Below are positions 24,510-32,750 of a stretch of DNA of 51,704 nt, piece by piece; the first letter of the stretch is position 1, and each line of letters begins with the position of its first letter. Below the pieces are notes generated by a model that was given only the letters and a program-made list of their open reading frames with translations, ran no database searches and had not been told where the DNA came from. The DNA lies in NCBI RefSeq assembly GCF_900108395.1, contig NZ_FNXE01000022.1:1-51704 (forward strand), in the 5' to 3' direction. The DNA comes from Paenimyroides marinum. GTDB taxonomy: Bacteria; Bacteroidota; Bacteroidia; Flavobacteriales; Flavobacteriaceae. Position numbers and translations under genes: made by a program.

Positions 24510-26096
24510 TTAAAAAGGGGTATTAATGTTTAATTGGTTACAAAAATCGGCAATGGTTTGTTGGTTGGCTTGTAAATCTATATCCAACTGTTTTATATCT
24601 TCTGCTATCGCATTTATATCAATGGCTTCTTCTTCCTCAAACGTATCTACATAACGAGGTATGTTCAAGTTGTAATCGTTAGTGCGTACCTCATCAAGCG
24701 TTGCTAAGTACGAAAACTTATCTACCGTTGTTCTGTTTTTAAACGTATCTACAATGGCATTAATATGCTGGGGCAATAAAACATTTTGGTTGCCTTGTTT
24801 TTCAAAACCTTTGCTAGCATCTATAAACAAAATATTTTCGTTGTCTTTTCGGCATTTTTTTAATACCAAAATACAAGTTGCTATACCCGTACCAAAAAAT
24901 ATATTGGCTGGCAAACCAATTACGGCATCAATAGCGTTTAATTCTTCAATAAAATGTTTACGAATTTTTTCTTCTGTACTTCCTCTAAACAAAACGCCAT
25001 GCGGTAAAACGGTTGCCATAGTTCCGTTTTCGGCTAAATGGTGGTACATGTGTTGTACAAAAGCAAAATCGGCTTTTCCTTTGGGTGCTAACGCTCCAAA
25101 TTGAGAAAAACGTTCATCGTCCATAAATAAAGCGTTGGCACTCCAATTGGCAGAAAATGGTGGGTTGGCAACAATGGCTTCAAATTGTTGTTCTTTGTGC
25201 TGAGGTCGCTCTAAGGTATCATCGTTTTTAATATCAAACTTTAAATACGATACATCGTGCAAAATCATGTTCATTCGAGCCAAGTTGTACGTTGTTCTGT
25301 TCATTTCTTGCCCGTAAAACTGCCCAACTTCTTCTACTTGTTTGGCTACACGCAAAAGCAAAGAACCTGAACCACACGTTGGGTCATAAACCGATTTTAA
25401 TTTGGTTTTATCGGCAGTTACAATTTTTGCTAAAATGGTAGAAACTTGTTGAGGTGTATAAAATTCGCCCGCTTTTTGTCCAGCACCTTCGGCAAATTTA
25501 CCAATTAGATATTCGTACGCATCGCCTAAAACATCAGATTCTGTATTGGCTAAATCAAAATCAATTTCGTTTAAGGCATTCATTATTTTAGATATGGTTT
25601 GGTTACGCTCTAACGGTGTTTTACCAATCTTTTGCGAGTTTAAATCAATATCATAAAACAAGTTATCAAAATCATCTTGCGACTCAGTTCCAAGTGTAGA
25701 ACGTTCTATATTACGAAAAACTTTTTCTAAATCATCTAAGATAAAAACATCAGTACTTTCTTCGTTTTCATTTTCTGCTTTTGCGTTTCCTTTTTTAGCT
25801 AAAGTCGAAAACAATTCAGAAGGTTTTAAGAAATAACCAACCTTTTCTACTAAAATTGCTTTTAGTTCTTCTAAATCGGCATCGCCTTGCTCTGTACCTT
25901 CTTCAATATCAAAATAGGTAATTTCATCAGGTGCTAAAACTTCATTTACTTCTGTTAGTATTTTTTCTGAAAGGTATTTGTAGAAAATAAATCCCAAGAT
26001 GTAATCTTGAAATTGATTCGCATTCATTTTACCACGTAGTATATTGGCAATATTCCAAAGTTTGCTCTCTAAGATTCGTTTTTGTTCTTCTGACAT
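24510..26096 (-). CDS. hsdM: Type I restriction-modification DNA methyltransferase subunit
   Basis: A 528-residue N6-adenine methyltransferase, first gene of the operon. The N-terminal helical HsdM domain is followed by the AdoMet-binding motif I DPTCGSGS (about 238-245) and catalytic motif IV NPPF (311-314). With HsdS it protects the host; with HsdR it restricts unmodified DNA. Length and motifs are complete. The operon sits in the accessory segment behind the tmRNA, consistent with a defence cargo. Confidence 0.95.
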   Translation of the reverse strand: MSEEQKRILESKLWNIANILRGKMNANQFQDYILGFIFYKYLSEKILTEVNEVLAPDEITYFDIEEGTEQGDADLEELKAILVEKVGYFLKPSELFSTLAKKGNAKAENENEESTDVFILDDLEKVFRNIERSTLGTESQDDFDNLFYDIDLNSQKIGKTPLERNQTISKIMNALNEIDFDLANTESDVLGDAYEYLIGKFAEGAGQKAGEFYTPQQVSTILAKIVTADKTKLKSVYDPTCGSGSLLLRVAKQVEEVGQFYGQEMNRTTYNLARMNMILHDVSYLKFDIKNDDTLERPQHKEQQFEAIVANPPFSANWSANALFMDDERFSQFGALAPKGKADFAFVQHMYHHLAENGTMATVLPHGVLFRGSTEEKIRKHFIEELNAIDAVIGLPANIFFGTGIATCILVLKKCRKDNENILFIDASKGFEKQGNQNVLLPQHINAIVDTFKNRTTVDKFSYLATLDEVRTNDYNLNIPRYVDTFEEEEAIDINAIAEDIKQLDIDLQANQQTIADFCNQLNINTPF

Positions 26097-26211
26097 TTTT
26101 AGTGTTTTATTTAAGTGTGAAAGATAGGTAAAAGACGAAATTAATCAAAATAATAGAAGTGGATATGCAAATAAAAATTAAAGTCTAAATTTTAGTACGA
26201 TAAAAGTGTTT

Positions 26212-26683
26212 TTATAGTACGTTTTTAATTAAAAAATCTGCCAAATCCAAACCTTTGTTTTTTTCGTCTTCTGTAGCATTTAATTCAAGTATGTTTGATA
26301 CTTTAATGTTACAGAATTTTTTAAATTCTTTTGCCTTATGATACCATTTATCATAGCAACCTAAATCGGGAAACAAAACAACGTTTTTTCCTGCTAATAT
26401 ACGCAATAATTCAACTTTTAAATTGTTTAAACCACCAGTTGCCAACCAAATATATTTTGGGTAATATACACTGCAAATGATAGCTGTTTTCTCACTTTCT
26501 ACAATAGCAATTGGTTTATCTGAACCTTTTTCAGATGCATACCAAAAAGTGTTTGTTTTAGCTTAAAATCAACATTATTAATTTTCTTATGTTGCCAGTA
26601 CAATTTATTGTAAGGTTCTTTTATACGTTTACCAGTATGTTTATTGTACGTCCAAATCATTTTGACAGGAACTATCTTTCAAC
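26212..26683 (-). pseudogene. Frameshifted remnant of a DUF6371-type protein
   Basis: Two overlapping frames together look like the middle and end of a DUF6371 protein, a family seen on Bacteroidota mobile elements. The first part (MIWTYNKHTGKRIKEPYNK ... QTLFGMHLKK) runs from about 26660 to 26525. The second (KPIAIVESEKTA ... LATGGLNNLK ... NVVLFPDLGCYDKW) runs in another frame to the TAA at 26212. The break is near 26520-26550. The N-terminus is absent. The toprim-like VESEKTA and FPD motifs support an origin in a DNA-handling mobile protein. Confidence 0.6.
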
Positions 26684-26735
26684 TGGTTTATTTTTCGCAA
26701 ATCTTCCAAAAAAGAGTTCGAGTTTTGTATCTTTG
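26641..26735 (-). pseudogene. C-terminal coding remnant, copy 1
   Basis: A short frame reading FVEPKIQNSNSFLEDLRK and on to INQLKDSSC before TAA 26641-26643. A 55-bp core (26675-26729) aligns without gaps to 40563-40617, and the differences are mostly synonymous or conservative in this frame only, so both derive from related protein genes. The family is unknown to me. Confidence 0.4.
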
Positions 26736-26845
26736 GCTCCACAAACTCTTTTTATCACAAGATTTTTACCTCCCTCATTTTCTTTTACTTTAATTCTTTT
26801 TAAATCTACAACACTCTATACCAAAATGGAATTAATAAAAAACTT

Positions 26846-27997
26846 CTAAGTACACGACAAAAATCTTAAACAGTTAACATTGAAGTAGTTATTTTTTGAT
26901 ATAAGTACTCTTGCGAGATAATCTAAACCATATTTAAAGACACTCACCGCTCTATTTCCGTGTTTTTTGATAACTATTGGTTTGATTTGTGTGTCGATGT
27001 AATCGACAATTTTGTAGCACCATACAAAAGCTACCATTACCAATAAAATCAATTTTTCCAACCTGTCCAAATGCGTAACGTGTGTGTCTTCCAAATTGAA
27101 ACCGCTTGATTTTAATCCTCTAAAAAGCGTTTACTCATTTGTTTATATTGTTTTTAGGTATTCGTGATTGCTTCGCAGTTCAATCTGCCATCGTTGCTTG
27201 TATTTCTCCAATGCTTCATGGGGTTTATTAAAAGAAACCACTATGCAAAAATCTAATTTTCCGTCTTTTATGGTTTTCATTCCCGAAAGATAACAATATT
27301 CACCACGTATCTGCATTATCTTGCTATAATGACGTAACTGACCTGTTTTCAAATTGTTGAACAAGTGCCAAGCCGTTACCTCTTTCTGTCTTTTCGGGCA
27401 GTAAATCTTAAAATTGTTCCGTATCCTGATGTGATACCGAATATTGTTTTCATTGAGAAAACCCAACCAATCTTCTCCAACAAACTCTCTGTCTGCCAAC
27501 AAACAATCTATACAATCTTTTCCGAACCAATTGATAAAATCCTGTATCAAGGCAATCCGTTCTGAAGTATGTGAGTTCCCTCTTTTATCCAACATTCTAA
27601 ACATCAAAGGAAAAGCTACATTTTTGTAACTCACTCCCAACATTAGAATATTGATATTTTTCTCTCCCAACTTCCAATTGGTTCGGTCTATTACCAAAAC
27701 AAGAGAATCTTTTTGCGGAAGCAAACTGAAAATAAGTTGGGAAATCCATTTCATCGGCAATTCAACCTCTGCAATAAATCGTTGAATACGTCTGTAATTG
27801 CTTGAAGAAGCTGCTTTATTGTCAAATCCTGATGAAAGTTTAGAAAAATTGACACTCCGAACTTTACACAGAGAGCTTATAAATAAACAGATGAGACGGA
27901 TTCTTGCTAAATTGAGAAAGTCCGTGAAATGGGCTTGAAATACTGTTAATAATTGTGTATCTTCGCTCCTTGAGCTGATGTTCTTTTTTAAAGGCAT
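26846..27997 (-). pseudogene. IS4-family transposase gene interrupted by a 48-nt insert
   Basis: A DDE transposase with catalytic residues in DRTNW (first Asp), LLADREF (second Asp) and YKQRWQIE (Glu). Directly after this Glu the frame runs into 16 foreign codons with two stops, then resumes as TLFRGLKSSGFNLEDTH. Without the 48 nt the IS4 signature Y-(2)-R-(3)-E-(6)-K is exact, so the boundaries of the insert are clear. The stop codon TAG uses bases just outside the left inverted repeat. As it stands the gene would give a truncated, inactive protein unless the insert is removed at DNA or RNA level. Confidence 0.85.
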
Positions 27998-28104
27998 TAC
28001 GTCAGAAATAATCCTTTAATATACTGAATATCAGCTTTTTGTTAAAATTTAAAAGAACTTATTTTGTTAATTTTTAATCAAATTATAAATTTTTGTCGTG
28101 TACT
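26849..28104 (-). mobile_element. IS4-family insertion sequence with interrupted transposase
   Basis: A 1,256-bp insertion sequence bounded by 16-bp perfect inverted repeats, AGTACACGACAAAAAT at 26849-26864 and its complement at 28089-28104. The single transposase gene reads right to left. A target duplication is not obvious because both flanks are A/T-rich. The right end has replaced the 3' end of the CPBP gene. The transposase is split by a 48-nt insert (27131-27178). Confidence 0.85.
27131..27178 (-). repeat. 48-nt insert in the IS4 transposase gene (copy 1 of a short repeat family)
   Basis: On the transposase strand it begins CTGCGAAGCAATCACGAA and ends ATGAGTAA. It follows an in-phase GAA codon; the unoccupied site would read TTGAAACG. 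Because AA occurs on both sides, it can be read as a 46-nt core with a 2-bp AA duplication or as a 48-nt insert. It contains in-frame TAA stops. It starts with TGCGAAGCA, whose core GCGAAGC is known to form an unusually stable DNA mini-hairpin. A relative lies at 51476-51524. Confidence 0.8.
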
Positions 28105-28724
28105 AAAAAAATATGGAGAACAATTAATACGAATATATTTTTTGTTCTGTCAAATAAATATCCGGCAATTAACGAGTAAATAATAACATTTACCAAAGAT
28201 AATACTGCAAAAACAGGATCCATTACTGTGAAAAAACCTAAATGAGTCAGAAAGAATAGTGCTGTTGCAAAAAGATTACCTCTACTTATTACAGAAAAAT
28301 TTGATATTGTATTTGCATTAATAAAAGGTTGAAGAAAACCTCGGTAAATAATTTCTTCAGTTGTAGAACTTATAATATAACCAATAATAGAAATACCTAA
28401 TGCTGATTTAATCATTTCCGGATAATATTGGTTCTCGGAATATAAAACCTGAAAATAATTATTAACACTAAACAGAATTATCAGGATTAAAATCAAAATC
28501 CAATATTTGTTTTTCCACTTAACAGGAGTGAATAAATCCCACTTTCCCCTGCTGAACAGATAAATTAAGAAAACAAATGTAGTAGCCAAAAAAGATTTAA
28601 AAAATATTTCTAATAAAGCTTCCTCTGTAAACGTCGATAAACATTGCCGTAAAGCTACTCCTGTCGCAAAAGTAATTATGAAAAGAATGAGTACTTTAAT
28701 ATAAATATTTGTCTTTAATTTCAT
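28083..28724 (-). pseudogene. CPBP-family intramembrane protease, 3' end replaced by the IS4 element
   Basis: A 213-codon frame for a membrane protein of the CPBP/Rce1-like family, with motif EEIIYRGFLQ and a second motif with FLTHLGF. At least six hydrophobic segments are visible. The last residues (VHDKNL) are encoded by the inverted repeat of the IS, so the natural C-terminus has been cut off. Since the truncation falls in or after the last membrane helix, some function may survive. Members act on CAAX-like substrates or in bacteriocin self-immunity; no role is assigned here. Confidence 0.75.
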
Positions 28725-28740
28725 AATTACAATTTACTGA

Positions 28741-29502
28741 TCAAAGAATAATCTTTTTGATTACCCGTAGTTTGTGGGTGTGTCGTCCTGTATCGGTATT
28801 AAGAATTCCCAAATGATCCAAACGATCAATACGAACTTTGCCGTGTGCGTGGATGATGTAATTGTTTTCCATAATGATGCCCACATGAATAATCAGTCCC
28901 TCTTCATTATCGAAAAAAGCCAAATCGCCTGCTTCACTTTCTTCAATAAAACTCAACGGTTCGCCAATTTTTGCTTGTTGTGAGGCATCGCGCGGAATAA
29001 AATAGCCATTTAAACGGTAAACCATTTGGGTGAAACCAGAGCAATCAATACCAAAAGGTGTTTTTCCGCCCCATAAATAAGGAGCATTAAGATAAAGGAA
29101 AGCAGTTTGTAACAGATTTGATTTTGGTTGGACACCTGTAATTATGTTACCGTCAAAAATCAGTTGTTGGGTATTTACATCTGTAAATTCTAAAAAAGTT
29201 AAATCGCTACCTAGAGAAACGGGCAGTAAGGTATTGTTTCCCGTTACATAATCAATTAAATCGGCACAGTAGCATTTTGCTTTTTGCTGTATTTTTTGGT
29301 ATTGATTTTCAGTAATCAGGGTAAATTGTTTGTTGTCAATCCAGCCTTCGTACCCATCGGTAGACAAACAGATTTTAGACCATTTTTCCTTTTGTTCTAA
29401 AATGGTAAAAGTTTCCCCGAAAAGAACCTGCGTAACCAATTCACTTCGGTCTGAAGGTTCAAAACGCAAAGGAACAATTGCCAAATTACAGATTGCAAAC
29501 AT
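28741..29502 (-). CDS. NlpC/P60 (C40) cell-wall peptidase with SH3-like domain
   Basis: A 253-residue protein with an N-terminal bacterial SH3-like region (about 1-62, with YEGWID) and a C-terminal C40 domain. Catalytic residues are Cys154 (GIDCSGF), His206 (IIHVGII) and His218 or 220 (IIHAHG). Such enzymes cleave gamma-D-glutamyl-diamino acid bonds in murein peptides. No signal peptide is evident, so like other YkfC-type enzymes it may recycle murein peptides inside the cell. It lies next to the truncated CPBP gene. Confidence 0.9.
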   Translation of the reverse strand: MFAICNLAIVPLRFEPSDRSELVTQVLFGETFTILEQKEKWSKICLSTDGYEGWIDNKQFTLITENQYQKIQQKAKCYCADLIDYVTGNNTLLPVSLGSDLTFLEFTDVNTQQLIFDGNIITGVQPKSNLLQTAFLYLNAPYLWGGKTPFGIDCSGFTQMVYRLNGYFIPRDASQQAKIGEPLSFIEESEAGDLAFFDNEEGLIIHVGIIMENNYIIHAHGKVRIDRLDHLGILNTDTGRHTHKLRVIKKIIL

Positions 29503-29518
29503 ATTTAGAATTTAAAAA

Positions 29519-29555
29519 AAGAAATGAGAAGGCAAGAATTACCTTCTCATTTTAC
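29519..29555. terminator. Terminator after the thiolase gene
   Basis: AATGAGAAGG (29523-29532) and CCTTCTCATT (29542-29551) form a perfect 10-bp stem, followed on the minus strand by a T-rich run. Confidence 0.8.
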
Positions 29556-29569
29556 TATAATATACTGTG

Positions 29570-30748
29570 TTAGATTTTTTCGATTACAATGGCAGAAGCA
29601 CCACCACCACCATTACAAATAGCAGCCGCACCAATTTTACCGTTGTTTTGATCCAATACATTTAACAAAGTAACTACGATACGAGCACCTGAACAACCAA
29701 GAGGGTGCCCTAAAGATACCGCACCACCGTTTACGTTAACTTTGGCAGCATCTAATTTTAAGATGTTTGTATTTGCGATTCCTACAACAGAAAAAGCTTC
29801 GTTGAACTCAAAGAAATCAATATCGTTTAAAGAAACTCCTGCTTTGTCTAATGCTTTAGGTAATGCTTTTGCAGGCGCCGTTGTAAACCATTTAGGCTCT
29901 TGAGCAGCATCGGCAAATCCTTTAACATAAGCTAAAGGTTTTAAACCTAATTCATTTGCCTTTTCTTCGCTCATTAAAATAACGGCAGCAGCACCATCGT
30001 TAATTGTAGATGCGTTTGCAGCAGTAACCGTTCCTTCTTTTGTAAATGCCGGGTTTAATGCCGGAATTTTTTCTAATTTAACGTTTGTGTATTCTTCATC
30101 TTTGGTAACCATAATTGGATCGCCTTTACGTTGAGGAACAGCAACCGGAACAATTTCCGCGTCGAATTTACCAGCATCCCAGGCAGCAGCCGATTTTTTG
30201 TAAGAATTGATAGCAAATTCATCTTGTTGCTCTCTTGAGATATTGAATTCAGTTGCAGTAGCATCGGCATAAACACCCATTGCTTGGTTTTCGTATGCGT
30301 CAGATAAACCATCTCTTTGCATTCCGTCAACAAAAGCGGTGTTTCCAAATTTCACTCCGGTTCTTAAATTTGCATAATGAGGAATCATACTCATGTTTTC
30401 CATACCACCGGCAACAATAATATCTGCATCACCGTTAGCAATTGCCTGTGCACCCTGCATGATCGCTTTCATACCAGAAGCACACACTTTATTTACAGTT
30501 GTACACGGAACATCAGTAGATAAACCTGCAAATAACGCAGCCTGACGAGCCGGAGCCTGACCGTTACCAGCCTGAACCACGTTACCCATTATAACTTCTT
30601 CAACCTTATTTGGATCTAAATTGATTTTTTCTAGAGCACCTTTAATCGCTGCTGCACCTAATTTTGGAGCAGGAACTGTAGATAACGAGCCCATAAAACT
30701 ACCTATCGGAGTTCTTACAGCTGATACAATTACTACTTTTTTATTCAT
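29570..30748 (-). CDS. Acetyl-CoA C-acyltransferase (thiolase)
   Basis: A 392-residue thiolase. The nucleophilic Cys89 is in NKVCASGMKA, GHPLGCSGAR carries the catalytic His, and the C-terminal CNGGGGAS contains the second Cys. It would either condense two acetyl-CoA to acetoacetyl-CoA or cleave 3-ketoacyl-CoA in beta-oxidation; the loop regions look more like the biosynthetic AtoB/PhaA type, which is inference. It could feed the mevalonate pathway if present, but no other such gene is near. It is a single-gene unit. Confidence 0.94.
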   Translation of the reverse strand: MNKKVVIVSAVRTPIGSFMGSLSTVPAPKLGAAAIKGALEKINLDPNKVEEVIMGNVVQAGNGQAPARQAALFAGLSTDVPCTTVNKVCASGMKAIMQGAQAIANGDADIIVAGGMENMSMIPHYANLRTGVKFGNTAFVDGMQRDGLSDAYENQAMGVYADATATEFNISREQQDEFAINSYKKSAAAWDAGKFDAEIVPVAVPQRKGDPIMVTKDEEYTNVKLEKIPALNPAFTKEGTVTAANASTINDGAAAVILMSEEKANELGLKPLAYVKGFADAAQEPKWFTTAPAKALPKALDKAGVSLNDIDFFEFNEAFSVVGIANTNILKLDAAKVNVNGGAVSLGHPLGCSGARIVVTLLNVLDQNNGKIGAAAICNGGGGASAIVIEKI

Positions 30749-30938
30749 AATTTTACTAAAGTTTAGTTTAGTGCGAATTTACTAAAATAATATCGTTTTT
30801 TACAAGAATATTTAAAAATCAATTCTACAAGAACAAATAAATAACAATTGTTTAAAAATAATTACCTGTTTATTTAATTGATTATTAATATTATGGTGTT
30901 TTTCAGGGATAGTTTTTTCAAAAAAAACAAACAAATAC

Positions 30939-30969
30939 TTGCAAAGTCTTAAATCTCGTTATACATTTG
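30939..30969 (+). promoter_or_regulatory. Promoter of tRNA cluster 1
   Basis: TTG at 30939-30941, a 20-nt spacer and TACATTTG at 30962-30969, 35 nt before tRNA-Ser. Strong match to the Bacteroidota consensus. Confidence 0.7.
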
Positions 30970-31004
30970 CAACCGCTTAACCGATACAAGATTTTGGTTG
31001 AGAA

Positions 31005-31088
31005 GGAGAGGTGCCGGAGTGGTAACGGAGCAGATTGCTAATCTGTCATCGGGTAACCGATGCCAGGGTTCGAATCCCTGTCTCTCCG
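31005..31088 (+). tRNA. tRNA-Ser (GCT), cluster 1
   Basis: Acceptor GGAGAGG with TCTCTCC, discriminator G, anticodon loop TTGCTAA (GCT) and a long variable arm (CATCGGGTAACCGATG) as expected for Ser. An identical gene lies at 40955-41038. Confidence 0.95.
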
Positions 31089-31105
31089 CATTTAAATGAC
31101 CGATT

Positions 31106-31183
31106 CGGGGTGTAGCGTAGCCCGGTCATCGCGCCTGGTTTGGGACCAGGAGGTCGCAGGTTCGAATCCTGCCACCCCGACCA
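31106..31183 (+). tRNA. tRNA-Pro (TGG), cluster 1
   Basis: Acceptor CGGGGTG with CACCCCG, anticodon loop TTTGGGA (TGG). The 3' CCA is encoded, unlike in the neighbouring tRNA genes. An identical gene lies at 41056-41133. Confidence 0.95.
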
Positions 31184-31206
31184 ATTAAACATAGTGTTTA
31201 GGGATT

Positions 31207-31280
31207 GGTCCAGTAGCTCAGCTGGATAGAGCAACTGCCTTCTAAGCAGTAGGTCTCAGGTTCGAATCCTGACTGGATCA
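31207..31280 (+). tRNA. tRNA-Arg (TCT), cluster 1
   Basis: Acceptor GGTCCAG with CTGGATC, anticodon loop CTTCTAA (TCT), T-arm GGTTCGAATCC. An identical gene lies at 41157-41230. Confidence 0.95.
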
Positions 31281-31309
31281 CTAAAAAAATTGATTTTATA
31301 AATCATTTT

Positions 31310-31382
31310 GACTCGATAGCTCAGTTGGTAGAGCACAACACTTTTAATGTTGGGGTCCTGGGTTCGAGCCCCAGTCGGGTCA
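31310..31382 (+). tRNA. tRNA-Lys (TTT), copy 1
   Basis: Acceptor GACTCGA with TCGGGTC, anticodon loop CTTTTAA (TTT). The same 73-nt sequence recurs at 31505, 31615 and 40860. Confidence 0.95.
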
Positions 31383-31398
31383 CAAAAAGAAGTTTACA

Positions 31399-31480
31399 GA
31401 CCGCGTGGAGGAATTGGTAGACTCGCCATCTTGAGAGGGTGGTGCTGAAAAGCGTATGGGTTCGACTCCCATCGTGGTCA
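31399..31480 (+). tRNA. tRNA-Leu (GAG)
   Basis: Acceptor GACCGCG with CGTGGTC, anticodon loop TTGAGAG (GAG), and a class II variable arm (TGCTGAAAAGCGT). It lies between Lys copies 1 and 2 and is not present in the second cluster. Confidence 0.94.
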
Positions 31481-31504
31481 CGAAAAAGTCGAAAATAATT
31501 TATT

Positions 31505-31577
31505 GACTCGATAGCTCAGTTGGTAGAGCACAACACTTTTAATGTTGGGGTCCTGGGTTCGAGCCCCAGTCGGGTCA
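31505..31577 (+). tRNA. tRNA-Lys (TTT), copy 2
   Basis: Identical to the copies at 31310 and 31615. Confidence 0.95.
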
Positions 31578-31614
31578 CAAATTATATTAAAATATATAAC
31601 TTTTGGTTATAAAA

Positions 31615-31687
31615 GACTCGATAGCTCAGTTGGTAGAGCACAACACTTTTAATGTTGGGGTCCTGGGTTCGAGCCCCAGTCGGGTCA
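31615..31687 (+). tRNA. tRNA-Lys (TTT), copy 3
   Basis: Identical to copies 1 and 2. It is the last tRNA before the carotenoid operon, and another identical copy (40860) bounds the operon on the other side. Confidence 0.95.
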
Positions 31688-31690
31688 CAA

Positions 31691-31742
31691 ACAAAAGCCA
31701 AAAGGCGCCATTTGAATCCAAAGGGTACCTTTTGGCTTTTTT
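31691..31742 (+). terminator. Terminator of tRNA cluster 1
   Basis: A long stem AAAAGCCAAAAGG ... CCTTTTGGCTTTT with GC-rich inner pairs (GGCGCC / GGGTACC) and a run of seven T. Confidence 0.85.
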
Positions 31743-32028
31743 TGGTATGAGTATCTTCACTTGTGGTTACCCAGTCGCTTTTGTCAACAACCAACCATTG
31801 TTTTATTTCTACCTGATTTGTTAAACAGTCCATATGGTTTTTGGGTAAGCTTTTATTTCTTTTCTTTCTATAAGATTCACCTCCAATATTTATTATTAGC
31901 TAATTTTCGGTAATAAATTGAATGATACATTATTGCCGTTTCATCCACTAAATACATCCTTATAATATATATACTACCGACCATACCAAGAGTCTTGTAT
32001 TGCTAAAAATAAACCTGCAAAGAATTTA
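31743..32028. other. Intergenic DNA before the carotenoid operon
   Basis: No convincing gene. On the minus strand 31833 down to about 31745 can be read as MDCLTNQVEIKQWLVV and on, which might be the cut-off start of a gene lost when the neighbouring DNA was inserted; it runs into the terminator and tRNA and I do not call it. The rest is A/T-rich with no clear structure. Confidence 0.3.
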
Positions 32029-32042
32029 GTATAAATTTATAC
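32029..32042. promoter_or_regulatory. Palindrome, candidate operator for the MarR-type regulator
   Basis: GTATAAATTTATAC is a perfect 14-bp palindrome located about where the -33 element of the operon promoter should be, 21 bp before the -7 element. MarR proteins bind such palindromes, often in their own promoter. Confidence 0.45.
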
Positions 32043-32062
32043 ATTTAATAAGTCGAATATAG

Positions 32063-32070
32063 TATATTTG
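32063..32070 (+). promoter_or_regulatory. -7 promoter element of the carotenoid operon
   Basis: TATATTTG matches TAnnTTTG and lies 17 nt before the regulator start codon. Confidence 0.6.
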
Positions 32071-32087
32071 TGAACTAATATAATTAT

Positions 32088-32750
32088 ATGAAATATGATA
32101 TTTTAAAAAATGTTGTCAATCTGCTTGAGGAATTTGAAGAAGATATTCTTCAAGGAAGAACATACCCTAATGATATCGAAGGTTTTAAAAGATGGATAGT
32201 TGCCAATTATAAAGGTGAAGAAAAAAATAATGAACCTAATTGGGATGGAAAAGAAAAGGGACGTAGTGCAGAAAGTGTCATTAATACTTTAATTGTCCAT
32301 ATGAACAGATATGCCAAGAGTTATTCCAAGTCCGCCATATTCGGATCGGATTTTTCAACACAGGAAGATTTTATCTACCTCATTAACCTAAAAGCTTTTG
32401 GAGAAATGACCAAAATGGACTTGATAAAAAAGAATGTACATGAAAAACCTGCCGGAATGCAAGTTATCAACCGGTTGATTGCACAAGGTTGGGTAAATCA
32501 AACCGATTCTGAGACCGACAAAAGAAGTAAAGTTTTAAAAATAAGCAATAAGGGAATTCAGGTTTTAGAAAAGCAAATGGACAAAATCAGAAAAGCAACT
32601 GAAATCGTTACAGGAGATTTAACCCATAACGAAAAAATGGAATTGATCAGGTTGCTCAATAAACTCAATGATTTTCATCAACAGATCTACGATAAAAATA
32701 TTGAACCAGAATATTTATTGAATGAAGTTTTAAAAGATAAAAGGCGATGA
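32088..32750 (+). CDS. MarR-family transcriptional regulator
   Basis: A 220-residue winged-helix protein heading the carotenoid operon. Residues about 85-190 hold the MarR core: FIYLINLKAFGEMTKMDLIKK, a recognition-helix region MQVINRLIAQGWVNQ, the wing with TDKRSKVLKISNKG and a long C-terminal helix. The N-terminal 70 residues extend beyond most MarR proteins. It probably represses the operon, possibly through the palindrome at 32029-32042. MarR-type regulators in front of flavobacterial crt operons are a known arrangement. Its stop overlaps the crtI start (ATGA). Confidence 0.82.
   Translation: MKYDILKNVVNLLEEFEEDILQGRTYPNDIEGFKRWIVANYKGEEKNNEPNWDGKEKGRSAESVINTLIVHMNRYAKSYSKSAIFGSDFSTQEDFIYLINLKAFGEMTKMDLIKKNVHEKPAGMQVINRLIAQGWVNQTDSETDKRSKVLKISNKGIQVLEKQMDKIRKATEIVTGDLTHNEKMELIRLLNKLNDFHQQIYDKNIEPEYLLNEVLKDKRR

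Larger units (their letters stand above)
31004..31281 (+). repeat. 278-bp direct repeat with three tRNA genes, copy 1
   Basis: The Ser-Pro-Arg block including both spacers is identical to 40954-41231. Outside these limits the flanks differ, so the repeat has sharp ends at the tRNA-Ser start and tRNA-Arg end. Confidence 0.9.

Noticed and set aside
27131..27178. Translational bypass (as in T4 gene 60) over the inserts
   Set aside because: The length near 50 nt and the GAA take-off codon are suggestive, but the codon directly before each resume point is TAA, which cannot pair with a Glu tRNA landing there. The mechanism is therefore not supported by the sequence.
31046..31234. 62-codon minus-strand frame (and its twin at 40996-41184)
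   Set aside because: It is the complement of the tRNA-Ser/Pro/Arg block; its apparent duplication only reflects the tRNA repeat.
31582..31833. 83-codon minus-strand frame near tRNA-Lys copy 3
   Set aside because: Most of it lies over a tRNA gene and a terminator. The N-terminal part could be a gene fragment but nothing recognisable supports it.
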